64,000 nucleotides of DNA from Dendrocalamus latiflorus (lineage: Eukaryota > Streptophyta > Magnoliopsida > Poales > Poaceae), in assembly GCA_017311315.1 (NCBI GenBank), contig CM029664.1, positions 38,047,939 to 38,111,938 of the forward strand, in the 5' to 3' direction. The position numbers and the translations under genes are program-made. The notes under the pieces are model-generated. The model was not told the DNA's origin and did no database searches. It was given only the letters and a program-made list of their open reading frames with translations. Shown here in pieces: positions 55,519-64,000 of this stretch (within the stretch, counting starts at the first letter, position 1; each line of letters starts with the position of its first letter).

Positions 55519-58500
55519 TGTCGGACCCCAGAACAACAACTCCTAGATACTCTGTGTTAATAGCACTAGTCCAGGATTAGCTAGTGCACATAGTGGTAAC
55601 AGGAATACATATCAAGCATAATGACAAACTTTATTAATTAAAAAATATGACTTTATGGCCAAGGTTTACATCCATGGCCCATAGGCCAAATTTAAACAAT
55701 AGCAGCAGAAGATAAACACCAAAGTGGAAGAAACCCAACAAGCCTACCCACAGGAAAACAACAGTAAGATATGACCTATTCATCCTAGTTCACACCAAAG
55801 TCAAAGTTGTCCTCCTTTGAACAATAGAGTTAGCAAGGTTGAGCACATAAAATGTACTCCACAAGTTACACAGAAAAATACAATATTAATGTAAGGCTCA
55901 CAAGTGAAGGCATATAGGGTTAAATGAGCATAAAATAACATTTAAAGAAATACAGTAAATAGATCAAAATTTACTAAATTTAATACAGTAAGTAAAAATA
56001 ATAATTTAAACAAAATAATACCATTGGTGCAGGCACTGACCTGGCATCAACTTAACCATGGGCATTCCATCCATACCATCTTTCCCAAACGATCTCATAT
56101 AGATTCCATCCATCCATAAGCATTTTGTAAACCATTTTGAAAAACAAAGTCCAATCCATAAAAATTTTACTCAGCTTTCCCATGACCATGAGCACGGCTA
56201 TCCAAGATAGTTTATATACTCTGCAGAGGTAGTACAACTTTACCCATAAGATATGATTATCTCATAATGTCGGCCATTACACGCTTTCATAGGCGTGCGA
56301 CTAAGAAAATCATAACAAGCTCTTTACAATGCAAATCTGTTAACCTGGCCATGCCTTGACTAAGTTTCCACCACAACATGAATCTACAAGTTGGGCCCTC
56401 TTTTGTGCCGTGTGAGACTTCTTGTGGCCTACGCCACGCTTACCTTCAACTTATAGCGAGACTCAGATTAGGACCGGTAAATTAGTCAGTGAGGACTGTC
56501 CCATACCAGTATTGTGGTAGTACAATAGGGCTTTGTAACAGTAGTTCACCGACCGGTTCTTAATTGACTTAGACACTTTTCACGTACCCCTTGTGCCTGG
56601 CATTAACATTGTATCACTGAACAACAATGTGTGCCAGCCAGGGTTTAATCTTTCGGATGCAAAAAAATTTCGTCTGCCGGCGAAAGAACGAAATTTCGTT
56701 CATTTTGTTCGAATTTCGGACAAAAAAATTAAATTTTTGATGAAATTTAACCAAAATTTGAGAATTGAGATAAATATCTTCCCGATTAGCGCTGGTCCTC
56801 CGCCATGTCAATTTGCACCGCCTTCTTCAGGTCCTTGGGCAGCGCATAACAGCAGGCCGTCGTGCTTCAGCCTTGGAGATTGCGCATGTCGCCATCGCAT
56901 CTTCATGTGCTTCCACTCGCCACCGCCGGGGAGGGAGATGCGTTGCCGTTGAATCGATCGGAGATGGCGCCGCCGCTTGTCCCCGCCTTGGCTGCCGCTC
57001 TTCCCCGCCTTGGCGCCGCCCGCCGCTCGGTGAAGGATGGGGATGGCCGCCGCCCGCCGCTCTTCTTCCCCTCCTTGGCCGCCGCCCGCCGCTCGATGCT
57101 CGGTGAGATGGCACAGGGGTTAGGGTTTGGAATGGGGGCTGGGGAGTGCGGCGTGGGAGGAATGGAGGCGTGCGGTTACGGTTATTGGGCTGGGCTGCAC
57201 GATGCGTGCAGGTGCGGCTCAAGCATCGTTTGCTGAGGGCCAAGTCCGACCAGCCGATTCAAAAGCGCCCGAATTTTTTGACCGAGACCAGTTTTTTTTC
57301 GTTGACCAGCGAAAGAAGCGAAATTTCACCGAAATAGCGAAATTTCAGACGAAATTTTTTTTCCTTGGTGCCAGCAAGCACCAGACACCATACCATTTAC
57401 CTAAGTCTAAACCAAGTTTTATATTTTATTCTTTCTTGACTCGCCAAGTCAAGAATTTATTTTAAAAACATATAATATTTTATGTGAAAAAAGGTATCCC
57501 AAGCCTAAGATTATTTCCAAGCATGTCTAAGCATTTGCTACAAAATATTCCAGTTAAAACTAATGTACTAACTGAAGTTTTATTCTAAGATGACAATGTA
57601 TCTGGGAATCAATACCAATGGAAGAATTAACAAGTAGACAATAACTAAATTTAAATTTAAATTGGAATACGTTGAATATAAATAAGCATGCAGAATAATT
57701 TAAAATAACATAATTTTATTTGCAAACTAGGAGTAACATGATCAAGGTGTATTACTTGTCTTGCTCCATAAATTGGTGAGATTTGTAGTCGAAGAAATCC
57801 CCGAAATCGTCATAGTCTGCATGGGAAAATAACCCACTAAACTTAAATAAAATAAAATAAACTCCAAAAATTTTAAAAATGTGAGATTTGGATATATCTT
57901 TATTTTAAATTCCAAGAAAAAGAGAGAGAAAGGATGAATAAGATTTTCTAAAATTATTTTTCTAAAGGAAAAGGAGATTATGATGTCAGCAAGAGGATTT
58001 ATTTGGCCAAATTAATTCTCTAAGGAAAAATGGCTTTATGACGTTATGCTGACATCAGCTTGATTTTAAAAGTTTTGGCGCCCGAGACTGACATGTGGGC
58101 CCGAGGGATGGTGGACCGGGTCCACAGACTTTGTTAGCTGAGGTGTCAAGGGGCAATGGCGTGGTGCCCATGTGGCCTTGGGCGTGGAGGTGGCGCACAA
58201 ATGCCTGCCAAGTGGTGGCCACGTCATTCCGGTCGCTGAGGTGGCTCACTGTCCGACAGCTGTGCATGAAGACCAATGGTCGCCGTTGTCCCGGTGAACG
58301 ATGTGGCTAGGAAGGGTAGAAAATGTGAGAGGAGGAAGAGAGGAAACTACCTCACCTTCGCACAGTGACTGGAGATGACCAGAGGGGCCATCGGCGAGAG
58401 AAGGTGGCAGCGGAGAGGCATGACGAAGGGGCGGGCGAGATTAGCGGGACGGTGGGACGGTGGGACGGTGCTTCGACGATGGAGAGGCATGATGAAGGGG

Positions 58501-59543
58501 TGGGTGAGATTAGCGGAGGTGCGGTGAAGCTCTTGAAGGCATCGATGTAGCTCGAGGTGGCTTGGCATAGTGGCAATTCCATGTCGGAGCTCTCTCCGGA
58601 GCTTGAAGAGGCGACGCACGGTGTAGAGAAGCTCGATTGATTCAGAGGCTCAATTGAGTGGGGGGTTTTGGTGTGGAGGTAAGAAATATGTGAGGGGAGG
58701 GTTTTATATAGGGTCTCGGAGAGGGCTCGATGATAAATGCCTTACCAACGTTATGGTGCCATGGTTTAAAGCAGCGGAGAAGTGGCTTTAATTGAAGGGA
58801 AACAGACAAATTGATCCCAGGTATGAATAAGAGCGGTTAATGGCACTCAAGACCCCTAAGTAATAGAGGCAAAACTGAAGCATTGATGAGCTTCCACGGT
58901 GGCCATGGTTGGTGGACGAAGGAAGAAGAAAGAGAGGAAGAAGGAGGTCTAGGCTGTTCGCGGGAGAGAAGGGAGGCACTGGGCTTCGCGAGGAGGAGAT
59001 GGCAACGTGTGGCAGTAGGAAGGAGATCTAGACGTCTGGACGTCCATGTGTCGGCCAAAGGAAGGAAGCGGGATTTTTTAAATCTTTTGGATTTTGGAAA
59101 ACACCCAAAAATTAAATAAGAGCTTAGAAAATAGCAAATAAAGTCCAAAACATTTAGAAAAATTCACAAAATTTTTGAATATATTTTGGACTTAGGAAAA
59201 TATTTCCAACTTAAATTTGGTCTTTAAATTGTAACAAAAATTCTTTTTAGCTTTGAAATTGATTTTAAATTCTAGAAAATTCATAGAAAATCCAGACAAA
59301 TGCCAAATGCTTTAAAATATTTATTTTTAATTAGGATCTTTACAAAAACTCAAATACACTTTATTTAATAATATTTTTATGTTTTACTTAAATTAATTTT
59401 TAAAAAAAAGTCTTTTAAAAATTGAAAATTAGGGCAAATAAAATTTTAAAATTCAGGCAAACCATATAACCCTTGATTGTATTTTAAATTAAATATTTAT
59501 TTTTTCCTCTAATAATTTTGAAATAAATAGTTGGGCCGTGACA
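55519..59543 (-). mobile_element. Solo LTR of the Tekay-like family, with hAT insertion
   Basis: It starts TGTCGGACCCCAGAAC, ends TTGGGCCGTGACA and has a perfect CCACA duplication (55,514-55,518 and 59,544-59,548). Stretches match the LTRs of the element at 43,319-52,843 (for example AGTCCAGGATTAGCTAGTGCA and CCATACCAG-ATTGTGGTAGTA), but the second half differs more, so it is a related subfamily. Without the hAT element and its duplication it is about 3.3 kb. Open frames at 56,862-57,243 and 58,095-59,119 have no domain support. Confidence 0.85.
56639..57367. mobile_element. Non-autonomous hAT element with GC-rich core
   Basis: The 729-bp element starts CAGGGTTTAATC and ends TTTTTTTTCCTTG, with a perfect 8-bp duplication GTGCCAGC (56,631-56,638 and 57,368-57,375), typical of hAT. 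Subterminal AAAAAAATTTCGTCTG occurs in both ends in inverse orientation, together with several GAAATTTCG words. The core (56,790-57,240) is strongly GC-rich and CpG-rich, contains GTTAGGGTTTGG, and is unlike its AT-rich ends, so it may be a captured gene fragment. Confidence 0.85.
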
Positions 59544-61709
59544 CCACATATCCTAGCAAGCCTATCAATAGTGAGAACCTAAGCCAAAAGCCCTCAAGAT
59601 CAAAAACCCCAAGATCACCCTTTCTTGAATCAAAACTAGATGATCACTAGAACTTGCTACGAAAGGTGCCTAATTGGATGGGATTTGGTCTTCAAAAGAT
59701 TTCTTCATTACTTACACATCCTTAGCACAAAGCAAGATCAAGAGGGGAAAAAAGGAAAAACTAAAACTAAATCAAATCAAGATTTCAACACTTGGGCAAA
59801 GAGAAGAAACACTTAGATGAATTTTGGTATTTATTTATACCTGGAGATGAATATTTACAATCACTCCTTTGTCAACCACAAAGCCTAATGATGACAAAAG
59901 GCTCAAGATAAAGAGCCACAACTTATCTCTTAAAAGTTCTCTCCAAGAACACTAATCTCCTCAACTCGGCTTCCTAGAGAACTCCCTAACTCTCTCCATA
60001 CACTCTTTATATAGTGGAGGCTTACAAGAAACCCTAACCAACATCTCTAAATAGGTTTCATTCACTTATATGGGTTAACCTGTTAACTCAACATTATACT
60101 GAATTTTACACTTACACATGCACGCTACTCAAAGCATACACAACCATTAACCATTAGTGAATCAACACTTGATCCACTTAATACTTCAATATTTTCAGCA
60201 CATCTTTGACCTAAATCACCTCTCTTCCGCCGTCCTCACACCATGGTTTGATCAAGTCCCAACTTTCTGGTTTGGAGAAAAAAAACAGTTTTGCTCCCAA
60301 ACCATTTTCGACAAAGCTTTGCACTTTCTTTGCCTTGAAGAAGGCTCATGCTTCATCTTCAAATCCATGTGGCCCTAATGCGTTCGAATCCCATCAAACC
60401 ATTCTCGCTTGCAAATGGGCCCAAACCACTTAGCGCGTCACAAGCCTCTTTGTGCACCATGATGACACCCGACTTTTCTCACCATTCTAGGCCTCAACTC
60501 CTCTATGAGCTTAGCCCCGATCAACCTTACCATTGTCTATCTTGTCCACCACTGGTAGATTCCACTCTGGTTCCTTGTCTTGTTGATTTGTAACTACTTT
60601 GATAGCCTCAGTCATCTTTCGGCGACACCTTAATCGCTCTGGATCTCAGCCCCCTAGCTTAGTCCTGATCCCTTCCACCTTATCATGGCCATCTCTAAAG
60701 TCTTACAACCAACTACAACAAGTAAACTATCATATAGCACCACACAATACACAAAATCATCAATTGATATAATTGATGAGCCATGATCACTTGCTTTACC
60801 TCAAAGCATCTCCGCATACTTTGACACGTAGCCCGTAGTATTCAATGACTATCCGTCATATCTTTATGCATTTAGCCACCCCTGAACCGTCTCTACGTGC
60901 AACGACCTAATCACTGGTGCACCACATGCACCAACTCAGCTTTTCATGATCCTTGTCTTCTCCGTGTTTCTCGCTTGAGCCACGTAGCCTCTCTCGGACT
61001 TACATGACCGCTCCAGACCCCAGCTCCCCTGCCTAGTCCCGATCCATTACCGTTGACCTCTAGTGTTCTTCAAGCCACTTACATATTCAAAGACCAAGCA
61101 ACCATCTCGAGCACAAGTTTTATGCATTTGACTCACGTTAGTTAAAACAATGCACATGCAACACAACACAAACAAAACACTAGCACCTATGTCGTGCACA
61201 CACTCAACCACTCCTATACACTGTTTCTAACCCTAGGACTAGGCCTCAAACCAAAATGCATAATTTCAGCACCAATTCACCAAAAGCCAGTGTGACCGCC
61301 ATTACCAGGCCGATCTAACTGCTGGCACCATACTGGTCACAATGCAAGTGGCCAGACCACCATGGTTTGGCCGGTCTGACCACTTAAGAGCACCAGAAAA
61401 CACTCTCTCTAAAATTTCAGTTAAACTTTTTCTAGTTTTAGTTCAAAACTCCAGATTGAGTGATACCTAGTGTAAAGCCATCCTCAAACACACCTACACA
61501 AATGTTTGGTGTCTATTTTCCAAAAGGCATATGGCCGGTTTGACCGCTCCATAGCCGTTGGTCAGACCGTTGTTGTCAGACTGGTTAAAACCTAACAACA
61601 ACTTTGAAAATTGCAAACTTCCAAAACCGAACTCAAGATTTGACAATATTTGCATAATAAGGTCAAATACTCATCATACATCATGGGGTGACTTCCATAT
61701 GGTCTCACA

Positions 61710-62394
61710 AAAAGGTATTAAAAACATAGTGATGTGGAAGTACTTTGATGATAATGATACAAATATCATATCATTTTCATGTGACAAATCTAAATAGTTT
61801 TATGTAAAAAGCAAACGTTTAAAAGATTAACTGCATGCATTTTAGAACGACAAAAAGAAAATGGAGCGAGTAGTCAATGTTGTATCTTGGAGGCGGTGAG
61901 TAACTAGAGGATAGATAATGATCCAGTTTTTTTTTTTGAGCTTTTGACTTCTCCAAAAGTCAAAATAAATGAGATGGCTTCTTAAATTGAATTTTCCAAA
62001 CGGCTTTTCGAACCCAAAACCGTGTGCGCCGTCCGCATGGTGTCTCCGCCATCCGTTGTCGTCTCAAAAAGTATAGACAAAAGTTATCAGGCACAGCCCA
62101 AAAGAACACCACCAATATTTGATCATTTTAACTGGGCTGGGCTATATACAAGTGAAAGTCCATGGCCTACAGGCTTGGTCCAACCAGCAGGCTCAGCTCC
62201 AACAGCTCTTTCCATACAAAAGGAAATCGTAAGGTATTTTAGATCAACCGTCACAAATCTTCAAGAGATATAAGACCAACCGGTTTGGCACGGACTGATG
62301 CAATCCACCCTCAAAGACCAGACCACATGGGGCGTTACACGACCACCAAGAACCTAGCCGCCTAGATATCCATATACTGGCATGCTCTATGTCC
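61710..62394. other. Upstream DNA between the nest and the long-TIR element
   Basis: No repeat ends or genes were recognised. A T-run lies at 61,928-61,940. The last ten bases (CTCTATGTCC) are the left target duplication of the next element. This is probably distal promoter sequence of the PIN gene before the insertion. Confidence 0.5.
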
Positions 62395-63415
62395 GAATTT
62401 TTGGTACAAATAATCATTTTTTATTCGAAATTACAGAAATATACCCGCGGGAAATTTTTTTACAAAAATAGGCTCCAGTCGCTCAACCAGCGGACGACAC
62501 AATAGCTGTCGCTCTACCCTCGGGCGACTGCATCTAGTCGCCCTCCTATTGGGCGACTTTCATGCAGCCGCCCAATGGTTGGGCGACTACACTCAGGGGC
62601 CGACAAAACCGTATGTACCGATCGTTTTATATACCGATGCAATATAAACAACTAGTCTGAAAAGATAAAATGACAAAGTTTTGTATGGCTTATATATACT
62701 CATTGGAAAGGTTTCGACGAGATCTACAACTTTTCAGTTGAAGAAAAATCCAAATTCCGAAGGGAAGAACAAGGAAAAGGGCAAAAACAGAAAGAAAAAA
62801 CTTGCGACGCAGGTTTAGGTCCAAAGATAGCCGATTTTTAGGGTCTTGAAAGGCGACTGGCACAAGCTGGTCATTATTTTTGGATCGGGCTCGTCGTTAG
62901 CTTTCCAACGAGTATAAGAACGTCAAAAACGGACACCGTATGCAAAAGTTATGCCCGTTTTACTGAAGGCGTGTCGGAAACGGACTCGAATTCGTTTCAG
63001 CCTCAATTGAAACTGCTATAACTTTGGATCCTATGGCCGAAATTGCTCAAAATTTTTTCTGGAGACTTTTGAATGTATGAAGAACAGCTCCACCAATTTT
63101 CACTATTTTTGGCGAAGGTTTGATGCACTTTCCAAATTTCGGCAAAATGGACTCTTTCCTCTCTTTTTTCTCTCGGGGACCTGAGTGCAGTCGCCCAACC
63201 ATTGGGCGACTTTCATGCAGTCGCCCAATAGGAGGGCGACTAGATGAAAGTCGCCCAACGGTGGGGCGACTGCAATTAATCGCCCAACGGTTGGGAGATT
63301 TTCTAGTTGTCGCTATTGGGTTGGGCGAAAGGCTCCAGTATTTTTGTAAAAAAATTTTCCGCAGGTATATTTCTGTAATTTTGAATAAAAAATAGATTAT
63401 CCGTACAAAAAATTC
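62395..63415. mobile_element. Long-TIR DNA element (MULE-like), 1.0 kb
   Basis: Terminal inverted repeats of over 200 bp begin GAATTTTTGGTACAAATAATC on the left and GAATTTTTTGTACGGATAATC on the reversed right. A 10-bp duplication CTCTATGTCC lies at 62,385-62,394 and 63,416-63,425. Duplications of 9-11 bp and long TIRs point to Mutator-like elements, although the terminal bases are not classic. The inner parts of both arms are tandem copies of GGGCGACT/AGTCGCCC arranged as short palindromes. No transposase is encoded. Confidence 0.8.
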
Positions 63416-63425
63416 CTCTATGTCC

Positions 63426-63638
63426 ATTGGCGCCACGCAGTCGATCGCTGAGGTATACTCCCTCCCCTACATGAGCAAGGCCGCTCGCGCTTTCCGGTCC
63501 AGCGGAGCACCGTTTTTCCCCAATCGGCAAGCACGCACGCACGCACCCAGTGGGCTGCGCGGCTCGGCTGTTTTTTCTCCATCTTTTCCACTCCCCACTC
63601 GGGACTGCGCCTGTCGCGCCCCATTCGCCTTGCTGCCA
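63426..63638 (+). promoter_or_regulatory. Proximal promoter of the PIN gene
   Basis: The 213 bases separate the long-TIR element from the TATA box. They are increasingly GC- and C-rich, with an ACGCACGCACGC run near 63,533-63,546 and CT-rich words near 63,575-63,600. No auxin-response element of the TGTCTC type was seen here. Confidence 0.6.
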
Positions 63639-63645
63639 TATAAAT
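63639..63645 (+). promoter_or_regulatory. TATA box of the PIN gene
   Basis: TATAAAT lies in the context CATATAAATGGCCG. A start site about 30 bases downstream (near 63,670) would give a leader of about 165 bases before ATG 63,834, reasonable for a grass gene. Confidence 0.75.
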
Positions 63646-63669
63646 GGCCGCCCCCGACCTTGCGAGCTA

Positions 63670-63833
63670 GCAAGAACCCACACTCATGCTACTCCTGCGT
63701 GTTACTCACACAGACACACACTACTCCACTGACGACTCCTCTCGCGTTCCACTGCGAAGCAGCAGCAGAGGCGAAACCCCCGAGCTAGCCCTTCTCCCTC
63801 CTCCGTTAGCCTCCGGGCTACGGCGGCGGCAAG
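63670..63833 (+). other. 5' untranslated leader of the PIN gene (inferred)
   Basis: Between the inferred start site and the ATG the sequence is pyrimidine-rich (CCCTTCTCCCTCCTCC) with a (GCA) run near 63,759 and CGGCGGCGGC just before AAG-ATG. No upstream ATG with a long frame was noticed apart from a short one near 63,686. The exact start is not shown by sequence alone. Confidence 0.5.
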
Positions 63834-64000
63834 ATGATATCGTTGCACGACCTGTACACTGTGCTGGCGGCGGTGGTGCCGCTGTACGTGGCGATGATCC
63901 TGGCGTACGGGTCGGTGCGGTGGTGGGGCATCTTCACGCCGGACCAGTGCTCCGGCGTCAACCGCTTCGTCGCAATCTTCGCCGTGCCGCTGCTGTCCTT
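63834..64000 (+). CDS. PIN: PIN auxin efflux carrier, N-terminus (runs off the window)
   Basis: The visible 55 codons start MISLHDLYTVLAAVVPLYVA and contain the nearly invariant PIN blocks VPLYVAMILAYGSV, FTPDQCSG and NRFVAIFAVPLLS. These form the first transmembrane helix, the first loop and the start of the second helix of the membrane transport domain. PIN proteins export auxin across the plasma membrane (or ER for short forms) and set its direction of flow. The start MIS-HDLYTVL resembles PIN3/PIN10-type proteins, while RWWGIFTPDQCSG is also seen in PIN2-type ones, so the subclass is open. The ATG is chosen because the family N-terminus begins exactly here. The frame is open to the window end. 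No introns are expected this early. Confidence 0.95.
   Translation, partial: MISLHDLYTVLAAVVPLYVAMILAYGSVRWWGIFTPDQCSGVNRFVAIFAVPLLS

Larger units (their letters stand above)
36982..61709 (-). mobile_element. SIRE-like Copia element carrying four nested insertions
   Basis: The left LTR is 36,982-37,867. The right LTR begins TGTAGGACTAAG at 53,163 and ends near 61,709, interrupted by two solo LTRs. A Met-type primer site (minus TGGTATTAGAG, 53,150-53,160) lies beside the right LTR and a short purine tract (AAGGGGAA) beside the left, so it reads leftwards. Gag with coiled coil and CCHC knuckle is recognisable; no pol was found. Flanks are A-rich (AAAAA on the left, AAAA on the right), so the duplication is ambiguous. 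The LTRs are visibly diverged, which makes this the oldest layer of the nest. Confidence 0.8.
53163..61709 (-). repeat. Right LTR of the SIRE-like Copia, split by insertions
   Basis: Segments 53,163-53,409, 55,213-55,513 and 59,549-61,709 follow the order of the left LTR, for example ACTATCAAACGCCTTTTGAAA, CTTGCACAACTTTCGAACC, GATCTACTCCCACA and GGTTAAAACCTAACA. The third segment holds about 1.5 kb (roughly 59,720-61,250) with no counterpart in the left LTR. It contains open frames without recognisable domains and may hide a further insertion. Confidence 0.75.

Noticed and set aside
56827..57243. Arg/Pro-rich 138-residue frame in the hAT core
   Set aside because: Crosses from GC-rich core to flank with no start context or domain; kept only as a possible captured fragment.
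58095..59148. Several 60-100-residue frames in the solo LTR
   Set aside because: They lie in LTR sequence bounded by a perfect TSD and overlap on both strands without domain support.
60157..60593. Plus-strand frames in the unexplained LTR insert
   Set aside because: Three overlapping short frames in different phases and no motif; no evidence for a gene.
63047..63436. 129-residue frame through the right arm of the long-TIR element
   Set aside because: It reads the GGGCGACT palindromes and leaves the element at its end; repeated residues come from the DNA repeats.

Overview
This is nuclear DNA from a grass (Poaceae). The repeats are typical of grasses: Tourist-type MITEs, a CACTA element carrying a GRF zinc-finger gene, chromoviruses, SIRE-like Copia LTRs, and a Tat-lineage LTR element with an antisense gene. 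The one ordinary host gene is at the right edge, where the first 55 codons of a PIN auxin efflux carrier begin at 63,834. The species cannot be fixed from the sequence alone. All calls come from reading the sequence, target-site duplications (TSDs), termini and protein motifs; no database search was run.

Layout, left to right. Nested Tourist-like MITEs fill 1-811, followed by old LTR-like and unassigned DNA to 2,280. From 2,281 to about 12,300 lies a minus-strand chimera: the 3' half of a Reina-like Gypsy fused in frame to the 5' half of a Copia element, with a complete younger Copia (4,812-10,026, TSD TCCTG) inserted in the Copia part. A CACTA element spans 12,511-24,306 (TSD CGC). It holds a GRF zinc-finger gene, a TNP2-type transposase broken by one stop and one frameshift, and an apparently intact TNPA/Transposase_24-type gene of seven coding exons. 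A GC-rich Tat-like element spans 24,368-36,206 (TSD TGAAC) with almost identical LTRs. It encodes only gag and protease on the minus strand, has four tandem-repeat arrays, and carries a broken antisense gene on the plus strand.

From 36,982 to 61,709 lies a deep nest. A SIRE-like Copia on the minus strand has its gag split by a Tekay/Del-like Gypsy (43,319-52,843). Its right LTR is split by a SIRE-type solo LTR (53,410-55,207, TSD ACCTC) and by a solo LTR of the Tekay-like family (55,519-59,543, TSD CCACA), which itself holds a small hAT element (56,639-57,367, TSD GTGCCAGC). A 1-kb long-TIR element (62,395-63,415, 10-bp TSD) made of GGGCGACT palindromes ends about 220 bp before the PIN TATA box.

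How the parts act together: the two CACTA transposase genes are divergent from one shared intergenic region, and together would supply catalytic and DNA-binding functions, though the catalytic gene is broken here. The Tat-like element lacks reverse transcriptase and integrase and must have been mobilised in trans. The rest is decayed retroelement DNA next to a developmental gene.
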